Shown in pieces: positions 10,638 through 18,488 of a stretch of 64,000 nucleotides of DNA; positions within the stretch are counted from its first letter, which is position 1, and each line of letters opens with the position of its first letter. Location: assembly GCA_028823445.1 (NCBI GenBank), contig JAPKBH010000001.1, forward strand, positions 140,142-204,141, read 5' to 3'. Under the pieces are notes generated by a model. It worked only from the letters and a program-made list of their open reading frames with translations, did no database searches and was not told where the DNA came from. The DNA comes from Acidimicrobiales bacterium. Lineage in GTDB: Bacteria > Actinomycetota > Acidimicrobiia > Acidimicrobiales > MedAcidi-G1. Made by a program: the position numbers and the translations under genes.

Positions 10638-12734
10638 TTGGACGCCATCCCTTACCTCGCAGGATTATCAGCCTTACTCGGCCTTGTCCTTGCTGGTTAT
10701 TTTTTCACAAAAGTTAAAGCAGCCGATCCCGGCGACGAACGTATGGTCTTTTTGATGACCGAAATCCAGAAAGGAGCTCGGGCATTCCTTAAACAGGAAT
10801 ACATGTGGGTTTCGGGTTTCGTGGTCGTTATGGCCATTTTGATCGGCGTCTTGATTGTGCCCACCGCCGCTATTACCTACGTCATCGGTGCCGTTCTTTC
10901 GGCTACCGCTGGTTATGTCGGTATGACGGTGGCCACCATGGCTAACGCCCGTACTACACAAGCCGCTAAAGACGGCCCTGGCCCAGCTTTGGCTGTGGCC
11001 TTCCGCGGCGGTGCCGTGATGGGCTTCTCGGTAGCTGGGCTGGCTTTGGCCGGTCTTATGGCCGTGTACATCATCTTCGTACTCATGTTCGAAGTTGATA
11101 AAGCATTCGAAGTTGTTACCGCTTACGGCTTGGGCGCCAGTTCTATTGCCCTGTTTAGCCGAGTAGGTGGCGGCATCTATACCAAAGCGGCCGACGTAGG
11201 CGCTGACTTGGTAGGCAAGGTTGAAGCAGGCATCCCCGAAGATGACCCACGCAACCCAGCCACCATTGCCGACAACGTTGGCGACAACGTTGGCGACGTA
11301 GCCGGAATGGGCGCTGACCTTTTCGAAAGCTACGCCGGTTCCATTTTGGCTCCCATTTCTTTGGTGGCCTTTGCTACTGGTTTGGCGGCAGAAAACGCCA
11401 CCGATGCAGTAACCATTTCGCTGTTGGGTTTCCCAATGGCCATTGCCCTAGTGGGCATGGTGGCTTCCATCATCGGTTCCTTCTTTGTCAAGGGCGGCGA
11501 CTCCACCGACTCCAAAGCGCTTTCTCATGCGCTGCACATGGGCACCAACGTGGCCATGGGCTTAACTATAGTGGCCACCGTTGTGTTGGCTGGTTGGATG
11601 TTCGGCTCAGACTCTGTCTTTAAAAACCCTTATGGCCTGGCTATTTCGGTCATTGGCGGTTTGGTCATTGGTTGGGCACTGGGCAAAACAGCCGAGTACT
11701 ACACCTCAGACCATTACGGCCCGGTTAAAAAGATTGCCGACCAAACCAAAACCGGCCCCGCTACCACCATTTTGGGTGGTATCTCTGCCGGCATGATCTC
11801 GGTAGCTGCTTCGGTGGGCCTTTTGGTCCTCGGGGTAGGCGTGGCTTACTGGGGTGGCGAGATGGCGTTTGATTCCATCGGTAACCTCGACGGCGGCATT
11901 TACGGCATCGCCGTAGCGGCCATCGGCATGTTGGCCACCACTGGTGTGGTTGTTTCGGTTGATGCTTACGGCCCAATCGCTGACAACGCTGGCGGTATCG
12001 CCGAAATGGCAGAACTGGACCCCAGCGTGCGTGAAGTAACTGACGCTTTGGACTCCTTGGGTAACACCACGGCCGCCATTGCTAAGGGCTTCGCCGTTGG
12101 TTCCGCAGCACTCACCGCTTTGGCTCTTTTCAAGAGCTTCGAGTTTGCGGTCATTCAGGCCGGCGGAACGCTCTCGCTGAACATTGGCGAAGTTAGTGTC
12201 TTCATTGGCCTGTTCCTTGGAGCCATGCTGCCCTTCTTGTTTGCTGCTTTGACCATCGACGCGGTTGGTCGTGCGGCACAAGAAATGATCGAAGAAGTCC
12301 GCCGTCAATTCCGGGAAATCCCGGGCTTGCGTGAAGGCTTGCCAGGGGTTATTCCTGATTCGGCTCGCTGTGTCGAGATCTCTACCAAAGCCTCTCTTAA
12401 AGAGATGGTGGTTCCCGGGGCCTTGGCCATCGCGGTTCCTTTGGTAATCGGCTTCATAAGCGTAAATGCTTTGGGCGGCTTCTTAGCCGGTGCCTTGGTT
12501 ACCGGTTTCTGCTTGGCCATCTTTATGGCGAACGCTGGTGGTGCTTGGGACAACGCCAAAAAGTACATCGAAGCCGGTGCACTTGGTGGCAAGGGTTCCG
12601 ACAACCACAAAGCAGCCGTGGTGGGTGACACCGTAGGCGACCCCTTCAAAGATACTTCTGGCCCAGCCATGAACATCTTGATTAAGGTCATGACCATTGT
12701 TTCACTGGTCTTTGCCTCAGCCTTTGTTGGCTAG
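10638..12734 (+). CDS. hppA: Membrane-bound ion-translocating pyrophosphatase, K+-dependent type
   Basis: Membrane pyrophosphatase that couples PPi hydrolysis to H+ (or Na+) export; 698 residues with about 16 membrane helices. It begins with TTG at 10638, with an AGGAGA ribosome site 7 bases upstream. Catalytic signatures are intact: DVGADLVGKVEAGIPEDDPR, then DNVGDNVGD, and a C-terminal DNAKKYIE / DTVGDPFKDTSGP. In the motif GNTTAAIAKG near residue 479 an Ala stands where K+-independent enzymes carry Lys, so this should be the K+-dependent subclass. That fits its place near a K+ uptake operon. H+ versus Na+ specificity is not resolved. Monocistronic, followed by a strong terminator. Confidence 0.96.
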   Translation: MDAIPYLAGLSALLGLVLAGYFFTKVKAADPGDERMVFLMTEIQKGARAFLKQEYMWVSGFVVVMAILIGVLIVPTAAITYVIGAVLSATAGYVGMTVATMANARTTQAAKDGPGPALAVAFRGGAVMGFSVAGLALAGLMAVYIIFVLMFEVDKAFEVVTAYGLGASSIALFSRVGGGIYTKAADVGADLVGKVEAGIPEDDPRNPATIADNVGDNVGDVAGMGADLFESYAGSILAPISLVAFATGLAAENATDAVTISLLGFPMAIALVGMVASIIGSFFVKGGDSTDSKALSHALHMGTNVAMGLTIVATVVLAGWMFGSDSVFKNPYGLAISVIGGLVIGWALGKTAEYYTSDHYGPVKKIADQTKTGPATTILGGISAGMISVAASVGLLVLGVGVAYWGGEMAFDSIGNLDGGIYGIAVAAIGMLATTGVVVSVDAYGPIADNAGGIAEMAELDPSVREVTDALDSLGNTTAAIAKGFAVGSAALTALALFKSFEFAVIQAGGTLSLNIGEVSVFIGLFLGAMLPFLFAALTIDAVGRAAQEMIEEVRRQFREIPGLREGLPGVIPDSARCVEISTKASLKEMVVPGALAIAVPLVIGFISVNALGGFLAGALVTGFCLAIFMANAGGAWDNAKKYIEAGALGGKGSDNHKAAVVGDTVGDPFKDTSGPAMNILIKVMTIVSLVFASAFVG

Positions 12735-12750
12735 CTAAACCAATCTTTAC

Positions 12751-12788
12751 AAAAAAGGAGCGGGGCTTTCGGGCCACGCTCCTTTTTG
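12751..12788. terminator. Rho-independent terminator after hppA
   Basis: An 11-base stem AAAAAGGAGCG / CGCTCCTTTTT encloses a short GC-rich loop, 17 bases after the hppA stop and ending in a T-run. The A-run on the other side lets it act in both directions, which suits the convergent M23 peptidase gene. Confidence 0.9.
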
Positions 12789-12865
12789 CTGTCCAAGGTG
12801 AAACCTAGGGCCTGGCCCCGTGTTTCATCTCTGGGGAAGTAGCTATGGCAAGCGGGAGGCGGGCG

Positions 12866-14008
12866 TTAGGGCAGAACGAGAAGAGGGTCACGGGCTTCGC
12901 CGCCTACCCGAACTTCGAAATGCAGGTGAGGGCCCGTAGACCAACCAGTAGAGCCGCATTTACCAATGAGTTCACCGGTGCTGACGGTATGCCCAGTAGA
13001 TACCAGAACTTGGTTTTGGTGAGCATAGACCGTCACTACCGACCCCTGATGCTCGATAAGGACCACATTGCCGAAGCCGTTCCGCCAGCCAGCAAAAAGC
13101 ACGGTGCCTGCTTTGGCGGCCCAAATAGGCTGATCGGTGACGCAGCCGATATCCACCCCGTTGTGCTGCCGGACGGTGCCGAAAATTGGGTGCACCCGAG
13201 AACCAAACCCGGAACCAATGCGCCCCTCCATGGGCATGATGAAACCAGATGCCGACTCCGAGGTGAAATCAGGAGCAGAAGCACGGAGTTCTTCGGCAAT
13301 CAACGTGTCGATGAGTATGGCCATGCGGTATTGCTCACGTTCAAACTGACGTATTTCTTCTTCATAGTCCAGGATGCGTTGACGAAGCTCGTCTTGGGCT
13401 GCTTCTTGGGCCACGATGCGTTGGTCTAAAATAGTTAGCGAAGCTTCAAGCTCGCGTTGTTGGCGTTCGGCATCCACGATGGCAGTGTCGGCGAAGCGAG
13501 CAATGTCTTCTCGGTCTGACTCCAAAGAGCGAAACTGTTCAATAAGGTCACCGCGGTCGCCGGTAACTGCTTTAAGAATAGCTGATTTACGTATACCGGC
13601 AGTGAGGTCTTCGGCCTCCAGAAGCGTGCCGGGGCGGATGCTTTGCACATAAGCATCAACAGCAAGTTCTTGTATTTGTAGTCGCAGGGCCACGATCTCT
13701 TTGTCGACGGACCCGGCCTCGACCCAACGCAGGGTGGCTTCGGCTTCGGCCGCTTCGATGGACTGACGAGCGCTAGCTATTTTGGCCATCTGTAAAGAAA
13801 CGTAGTCATCAAGAGCATCCAGGGCTTCGGCCACTTCGAGGTCTTCGGCTTCAATGAGGTCAAGCTCTTCGGCCGCTGAAGCCTCTTGATCTGCGGCCTC
13901 TTCCCGACGATCTCGGGCATCACGAATGGAGTCAGTGACCGCAAAAGCCACCGTAGGCAGTGAGAGAGCAGCCATTACTAAAAGCGCTGCGGGGAGATGC
14001 CGTTTCAT
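12866..14008 (-). CDS. Secreted M23 (LytM) peptidase with N-terminal coiled coil
   Basis: Cell-wall endopeptidase or EnvC/NlpD-like activator of amidases. Start chosen at ATG 14008 because it opens a signal peptide (MKRHLPAALLVMAALSLPTVAFA). Residues of about 25-250 are highly charged and Glu/Ala/Arg-rich, predicted coiled coil. The C-terminal 110 residues form the LytM fold with HNGVDIGC (first zinc His and Asp), VYAHQNQ and GPHLHFEVR (HLH). All zinc and catalytic residues are present, so it may be an active enzyme, not just a scaffold. About 380 residues. A TACCCT box lies 7 bases before the start. It is convergent with hppA. Confidence 0.9.
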   Translation of the reverse strand: MKRHLPAALLVMAALSLPTVAFAVTDSIRDARDRREEAADQEASAAEELDLIEAEDLEVAEALDALDDYVSLQMAKIASARQSIEAAEAEATLRWVEAGSVDKEIVALRLQIQELAVDAYVQSIRPGTLLEAEDLTAGIRKSAILKAVTGDRGDLIEQFRSLESDREDIARFADTAIVDAERQQRELEASLTILDQRIVAQEAAQDELRQRILDYEEEIRQFEREQYRMAILIDTLIAEELRASAPDFTSESASGFIMPMEGRIGSGFGSRVHPIFGTVRQHNGVDIGCVTDQPIWAAKAGTVLFAGWRNGFGNVVLIEHQGSVVTVYAHQNQVLVSTGHTVSTGELIGKCGSTGWSTGPHLHFEVRVGGEARDPLLVLP

Positions 14009-14015
14009 GGACGGC

Positions 14016-14021
14016 AGGGTA
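14016..14021 (-). promoter_or_regulatory. Putative -10 box (TACCCT) of a leaderless M23 transcript
   Basis: TACCCT on the minus strand ends 7 bases before the ATG at 14008, and there is no Shine-Dalgarno. The spacing would put the transcription start at the start codon. Confidence 0.45.
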
Positions 14022-14097
14022 ACCGCCAAACAGCCCTGATGGCGGTACCCCGAGACGTAAGTGCCGGGTGTTGTCTGAACAGCGCCCGGTTGGGCTC

Positions 14098-14103
14098 TAT
14101 GCT
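14098..14103 (+). promoter_or_regulatory. Putative -10 box (TATGCT) of leaderless menB
   Basis: TATGCT lies exactly 6 bases before the GTG start at 14110, without a Shine-Dalgarno. It supports that start and a leaderless mRNA. Confidence 0.55.
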
Positions 14104-14109
14104 GGCTGG

Positions 14110-15021
14110 GTGACTGAGAACAAGATTTCTGCAACCTTTGACCCTGAACTTTGGCAGGAAGTGCCGGGCTTCGATTTTGGCGACATTACCTACCATCGGG
14201 CTATTGGTAAGGGCACAGTGCGTGTAGCTTTCGCTCGGCCTGAAGTGCGCAACGCTTTTCGGCCTCGTACTGTCGATGAGCTTTATCAAGCACTAGACCA
14301 TGCCCGCATGACCGCTGACGTAGGAACAATTTTATTGACTGGAAACGGCCCGTCGCCCCGAGACGGTGGCTGGGCTTTTTGTTCCGGTGGGGACCAACGC
14401 ATTCGTGGTCGCGATGGGTACCAATACGCCGAAGGGGAAACCGCAGAAAGCGTCGATCAGGTACAAACTGGACGATTACATATTTTAGAAGTCCAGCGAC
14501 TCATTCGTTTCATGCCCAAAGTAGTTATCGCCGTAGTTCCGGGGTGGGCAGTGGGTGGCGGCCATAGCCTCCATGTGGTTTGCGACCTCACCTTGGCCAG
14601 TCGCCAGCACGCCGTGTTTAAACAAACAGATGCCGACGTAGCAAGCTTTGATGGCGGTTTTGGTTCGGCTTACTTGGCTCGTCAAGTGGGGCAAAAACGG
14701 GCTCGAGAGATCTTCTTTTTAGGCCGAGATTATTCAGCCGAAGAGGCGTACGCCATGGGCATGGTTAATGCAGTGATTGACCATGAGGAGTTAGAAGTCG
14801 CCGCCTTGGAGTGGGCCGAAGAGATCAATGCTAAAAGCCCAACGGCGCAACGTATGTTGAAGTTTGCTTTCAACATGATCGACGATGGTTTGGTGGGCCA
14901 ACAATTATTTGCTGGGGAGGCCACCCGGTTGGCCTATGCCACCGACGAGGCAACCGAAGGACGAGATGCCTTTTTGGAAAAACGGCCGCAAGATTTTAGT
15001 GAGTTCCCTTATCACTTTTAG
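14110..15021 (+). CDS. menB: 1,4-dihydroxy-2-naphthoyl-CoA synthase
   Basis: Crotonase-family ring-closing enzyme of menaquinone synthesis, turning o-succinylbenzoyl-CoA into 1,4-dihydroxy-2-naphthoyl-CoA. About 303 residues. MenB-specific features are the long insertion around GGDQRIRGRDGYQY, the oxyanion region VVPGWAVGGGHSLHVVCDL, the SFDGGFGSAYLARQVGQKR block, and the C-terminal FPYHF. These distinguish it from fatty-acid enoyl-CoA hydratases. GTG at 14110 is preferred to an upstream ATG at 14068, since a TATGCT box sits 6 bases before it. It stands apart from other men genes, which are not in the window. It implies menaquinone as respiratory quinone. Confidence 0.94.
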   Translation: MTENKISATFDPELWQEVPGFDFGDITYHRAIGKGTVRVAFARPEVRNAFRPRTVDELYQALDHARMTADVGTILLTGNGPSPRDGGWAFCSGGDQRIRGRDGYQYAEGETAESVDQVQTGRLHILEVQRLIRFMPKVVIAVVPGWAVGGGHSLHVVCDLTLASRQHAVFKQTDADVASFDGGFGSAYLARQVGQKRAREIFFLGRDYSAEEAYAMGMVNAVIDHEELEVAALEWAEEINAKSPTAQRMLKFAFNMIDDGLVGQQLFAGEATRLAYATDEATEGRDAFLEKRPQDFSEFPYHF

Positions 15022-15047
15022 AAAAGGTTGCGTCTCGGCCTTCGCTG

Positions 15048-15066
15048 AGCGAGAATGATTCTCACT
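15048..15066. promoter_or_regulatory. Zur/Fur-like operator at the ABC ATPase start
   Basis: A 9-1-9 inverted repeat with 8 of 9 pairs matching around the core GAGAAT-G-ATTCTC. The AATGATT centre is typical of Fur-family sites, and actinobacterial Zur boxes have this layout. It ends at the base before the ATG at 15067, so a bound repressor would cover the promoter. The His-rich zinc-type ATPase it precedes favours Zur. Confidence 0.65.
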
Positions 15067-15837
15067 ATGAACGATTTGCCCCCGCTTTCACTACACGAGG
15101 TGTTCGTAGAGCGCCGCCATAAATGGGCCCTAGAAAATCTATGTATAGACTTCCCCACCGCCAGCATCACCGCTTTAGTGGGCCCCAACGGCTCAGGAAA
15201 AACCACGCTGCTCGAAGTTCTCGCCGGGCTACGTAAACCAACCAAAGGCACCATAAGCAACCGACCAGAATCAGTTTCCTTAGTAACCCAGCACCACGAA
15301 AACCCATGGATGCCACTAACGGTGGCCGAAGTGGTGCGCATGGGCCGTTATCAAAGAAAACTCTTCCCCAACCGTCTCTCCCCCGCCGACCATGCCCTCG
15401 TGGCCCAGGCACTAGAAAAACTCGACATTTCAGCGCTGGCGGGGCACCCCATAAGCGAACTCTCCGGTGGTCAACGCCAGCGGGCCTTCATTGCCCAGGC
15501 ACTGGCCCGAGACGCCTCGTTGCTGCTACTAGATGAACCCATTACCGGCCTAGATTTTACAAGCCAAGAAATAATTATGAGCGTCATTGAACAAACCCGC
15601 CAGGCCGGAGGAACCGTGGTTCTCTCAACCCACCATTTAGACGAAGCCCGCCATGCAGACCAAGTAGCGGTGCTGGCTACCGCCTTGGTGGCCGCTGGTC
15701 CACCCGATGCGGTGCTCTGCCCAGATGTATTACGTCAGGCCTACGGAGCCCGCCTACTAGGCGACCACAGCGAACACGATCATCGGCACGAGTTGCTACT
15801 TATAGACGACCACGGGCACGGTCACCACGAAAGCTAG
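15067..15837 (+). CDS. Zinc/manganese-type ABC transporter ATP-binding protein
   Basis: ATPase subunit of a metal-ion ABC importer of the ZnuC/AztA/MntB type, about 256 residues. Walker A is GPNGSGKTT, signature LSGGQRQR, Walker B LLLLDEP, and the switch His lies in LSTHH. The C-terminal tail is rich in His and Asp (HSEHDHRHE and HGHGHHES), as expected for zinc buffering or sensing. The start is moved from ATG 15055 to ATG 15067 because the first would lie inside the operator. No permease or binding protein is next to it; the following gene is on the other strand, with which it shares the bases CTAG. The partner genes must lie elsewhere. Confidence 0.85.
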   Translation: MNDLPPLSLHEVFVERRHKWALENLCIDFPTASITALVGPNGSGKTTLLEVLAGLRKPTKGTISNRPESVSLVTQHHENPWMPLTVAEVVRMGRYQRKLFPNRLSPADHALVAQALEKLDISALAGHPISELSGGQRQRAFIAQALARDASLLLLDEPITGLDFTSQEIIMSVIEQTRQAGGTVVLSTHHLDEARHADQVAVLATALVAAGPPDAVLCPDVLRQAYGARLLGDHSEHDHRHELLLIDDHGHGHHES

Positions 15838-16484
15838 TCGTTGGCACGGACCTGGTCAGCCTCGTTCACCTGGCGCCGTACACCATCCCAGATTTTCTCT
15901 AGCGCTGCACGAGCTTCAAGATTTTCAACGACCCCGATTACTTCGTAGCGAGCCACCAGCAATGGGCGTTTCCACGGCCGTATCTTGGGGAGCGCACTTT
16001 TGCGGGGCCACAGCACCTCGGTGCCCGCTGCCCCCAACGAAATAACCGGTCGTTTGCTTTCTAAAGCCAATCGGCCCACCCCGGTGCGGGCCTCCCCGAC
16101 CCCCGTGGGCTGCCACTCTTCGGGACGCACGATCCGCCCCTCAGGCATGATGGCTACTGAAGTTCCTTCAGACAAAACTTCGACCGCTTTTCCAACAGCT
16201 TCTCGGCCCGACACGGGGATGCATCCCAAACTCCGCAAAAGAAACCCAATGCCTGGTTTTTCAAAGTAAGAGGCGGCTACTAATGAACGCACCGGCCACC
16301 CCCAGCGGTGATACAGCGCCGCCGCAAATAATAGGTCAGCCAAACTTCGATGATTGGCGGCCAAGATTACTGGCCCCTCTACCCCCGTTGGCGCGGACCC
16401 TAAATCGAAGCGCGCCAAAGGGCGTACCGCCTGATAAACCCGGCGTTGAGCTCGGAGCTGCTTTTTTTCCTCTTGAGGGTTCAC
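15834..16484 (-). CDS. 1-acyl-sn-glycerol-3-phosphate acyltransferase family protein
   Basis: PlsC-type membrane-associated acyltransferase that adds an acyl chain to lysophosphatidate or a related lipid. 216 residues from a GTG start. Motif I NHRSLAD (HX4D) lies near residue 44, the glycerophosphate motif near residue 95 (IPVSGREAVGKA), and motif III is PEGR near residue 115. It sits 34 bases downstream of upp on the same strand and may be co-transcribed. The exact acceptor is not known from sequence. Confidence 0.85.
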   Translation of the reverse strand: MNPQEEKKQLRAQRRVYQAVRPLARFDLGSAPTGVEGPVILAANHRSLADLLFAAALYHRWGWPVRSLVAASYFEKPGIGFLLRSLGCIPVSGREAVGKAVEVLSEGTSVAIMPEGRIVRPEEWQPTGVGEARTGVGRLALESKRPVISLGAAGTEVLWPRKSALPKIRPWKRPLLVARYEVIGVVENLEARAALEKIWDGVRRQVNEADQVRAND

Positions 16485-16518
16485 AGACAGGGCAAGAAAA
16501 ATATGTCAGTACAGATGT

Positions 16519-17142
16519 TCATGTAGTGCCGAAAATACGGTCACCGGCATCGCCCAGCCCGGGCACAATGTACCCAACCTCGTTGAGGCACTCATCGACC
16601 GAAGCGGTCCAGATGGGCACATCAGGGTGCACTTCATGCAAAGCGGCGATCCCCTCGGGAGCAGCCAACAAACAAAGAAAACGAATAGCTGCCGGCCCAT
16701 CTGCTTTAACCCGGTCCAAAGCAGCGGCGGCCGAGTTTCCGGTAGCCAACATGGGGTCAACCACGATCACCGTTTGCCCCTCCAACGAAGGAAACTTGCA
16801 GTAGTACTCGACTGCCTGAAGAGTTTCATGGTCTCGGTAAAGCCCAACATGGCCGACCCGAGCCCCCGGAATGACCTGCAGCACACCATCAAGAAGCCCG
16901 TTGCCGGCTCGCAAAATAGAGACCACTACTGGGTGTTCAACAAGTTCCGGGGCTTCTGTTTCAACCAAAGGGGTCGTGATCGTGGTCGTAGTGAGCGGCA
17001 ACTCGCGAGTCACCTCATAAGTAAGCAACAAACTGGTTTCGGTAAGCAACTGGCGAAAGCGCTCGCTGGGGGTGTCAAACCGACGCATCTGCGTCAACTT
17101 GTGTTGGACAAGGGGGTGGTCTACGACGTGAAGTTCTGGCAT
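16519..17142 (-). CDS. upp: Uracil phosphoribosyltransferase
   Basis: Salvage enzyme joining uracil to PRPP to give UMP. About 207 residues from ATG 17142 ([11 protein letters not shown]), the standard N-terminus; a longer reading would add 14 unlikely residues. The PRPP loop is [15 protein letters not shown] and the uracil site is [17 protein letters not shown] at the C-terminus, both canonical. A TACAGT box lies exactly 6 bases before the start, suggesting a leaderless mRNA. It is divergent from the Rieske oxygenase gene. Confidence 0.96.
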   Translation of the reverse strand: MPELHVVDHPLVQHKLTQMRRFDTPSERFRQLLTETSLLLTYEVTRELPLTTTTITTPLVETEAPELVEHPVVVSILRAGNGLLDGVLQVIPGARVGHVGLYRDHETLQAVEYYCKFPSLEGQTVIVVDPMLATGNSAAAALDRVKADGPAAIRFLCLLAAPEGIAALHEVHPDVPIWTASVDECLNEVGYIVPGLGDAGDRIFGTT

Positions 17143-17148
17143 GCCTGC

Positions 17149-17154
17149 ACTGTA
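17149..17154 (-). promoter_or_regulatory. Putative -10 box (TACAGT) of leaderless upp
   Basis: TACAGT on the minus strand, 6 bases before ATG 17142, no Shine-Dalgarno in between. Confidence 0.55.
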
Positions 17155-17221
17155 GGGCATTCCAACAGGAAAATGTGTTCCCACAATATGGTAACGCTGG
17201 CGCGGGAATGGGAACTTGCTC

Positions 17222-17227
17222 TACGCT
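17222..17227 (+). promoter_or_regulatory. Putative -10 box (TACGCT) of the Rieske oxygenase gene
   Basis: TACGCT lies 7 bases before ATG 17235. Just upstream, a GTTCCCA (17177-17183) and a TGGGAAC (17209-17215) form a 7-base inverted repeat spaced by 25 bases that could be a regulator site for the divergent pair. Confidence 0.45.
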
Positions 17228-17234
17228 CACCGTG

Positions 17235-18473
17235 ATGACCGGAGAGCAGGAAGCCTCTACCTCGGTGCCATGGACCGACGATGCCTTCTGGGCCGCCACG
17301 CGTCAACCGATAGAAGATGCCTCTGCGATGCCCGCCGCTTGCTATGCCGATCAGAGTTTTTTTGATTTAGAGAACGAAAAAGTTTTTGAAACCGCATGGG
17401 TCTGTGTCGGCACAGCCAACGAACTAAACGCACCCGGCCAGGTGTTGGTCAGAAAACTCGGCACACGATCGGTCCTCTTAATGCGCACCGAAGCCGGAGA
17501 ACTCCGTGGTTTTTACAATTCGTGTCGCCACCGAGGCACCGAACTCTTTGCTAATGACTGCACCGCCGGAGCCACCCTGCGCTGCCCCTACCACCGCTGG
17601 GGATACGACCGAGACGGCGTATTGAACACCACACCGCTCTTTGAAGAAGTAGCGATAAACGATTTTGACCCCGCCGATTTTAGCCTGCACCCAGTGCGTA
17701 CCGCCCAGTGGGGCTGCCTGCTCTTTGCCTGCGCCGACCCAAATACGGTGGAACTCGATGAATGGTTCGGCGACCTCACCGAACGGGTAGCCAACTATCA
17801 ACTAGAAAACTGGTCAACCCGCCTCGAAGTTGACCTAGAAATGAACGCCAACTGGAAACTTATTTCAGAAAACTACCAAGAGTATTATCACGTCCCGTGG
17901 ATACACCCAGAACTTGCAAAAGTCTCACGAGTGGCCGACCACTACCGCTTTCAAGGCCCCGGTATGTACTGCGGGCAAACCACCACTCCCATAACCGAAA
18001 GCACACGTGACGACTGGACCGTTATGCCCAAAGCCGTGACGCTCAACGAAGGCGAAGAAGTAAGTGGTCGATTTCTGGCGCTTTTCCCGAATGTTTTGTT
18101 GAGCCTGCTCCCCAACCACGCCTTCGTGCTGCGCCTCGAACCCCTCGGAACCGGAAAAACCCGAGAACACTGCACATGGTTACTCCCCCCAGGAAACGAA
18201 AAAATTTCCGACGAAGACTTTGCCGCAACCCGAGATTTCTGGCTCGACATCAATAACGAAGACATCGACATTGTGGAACGAAACCAACGAGGCATCAGCC
18301 AAGGCGGTTACACACCCGGGCGCCTCTCCCCTCGCTTCGAAGAACCCCTCCACCGTTTCTATAATATGCTGGCCGACCATATGACCGACACGGTTAGGGT
18401 GCCCACCGGCGACACCGACGCTCTCCCCGCCTACGGAGAAGGAACCAACCCGCACCCATGGACAAAAAACTAA
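17235..18473 (+). CDS. Rieske aromatic-ring-hydroxylating-type oxygenase alpha subunit (glycine betaine/carnitine monooxygenase-like)
   Basis: Rieske non-haem iron oxygenase, about 412 residues. The 2Fe-2S site is CRHRG...CPYHRWGY with the C-X-H-X17-C-X2-H spacing near residues 97-120. The mononuclear iron site is NWKLISENYQEYYHVPWIHPEL. The Glu-rich ENYxExYH form is found in quaternary-amine demethylases such as GbcA. It stands directly upstream of soxBDAG with a 15-base gap, which points to oxidative N-demethylation of glycine betaine (or a related betaine) to feed the sarcosine oxidase. No reductase partner (GbcB-like) is in the window. Substrate is inference; an aromatic substrate is less likely in this setting. 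Confidence 0.8.
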   Translation: MTGEQEASTSVPWTDDAFWAATRQPIEDASAMPAACYADQSFFDLENEKVFETAWVCVGTANELNAPGQVLVRKLGTRSVLLMRTEAGELRGFYNSCRHRGTELFANDCTAGATLRCPYHRWGYDRDGVLNTTPLFEEVAINDFDPADFSLHPVRTAQWGCLLFACADPNTVELDEWFGDLTERVANYQLENWSTRLEVDLEMNANWKLISENYQEYYHVPWIHPELAKVSRVADHYRFQGPGMYCGQTTTPITESTRDDWTVMPKAVTLNEGEEVSGRFLALFPNVLLSLLPNHAFVLRLEPLGTGKTREHCTWLLPPGNEKISDEDFAATRDFWLDINNEDIDIVERNQRGISQGGYTPGRLSPRFEEPLHRFYNMLADHMTDTVRVPTGDTDALPAYGEGTNPHPWTKN

Positions 18474-18488
18474 GGAAATCCCGCGCTA

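Noticed and set aside
11706..12308. A 200-codon frame antisense to the pyrophosphatase gene.
   Set aside because: It lies wholly inside a clear hppA gene on the other strand and has the low-complexity composition of a shadow frame.
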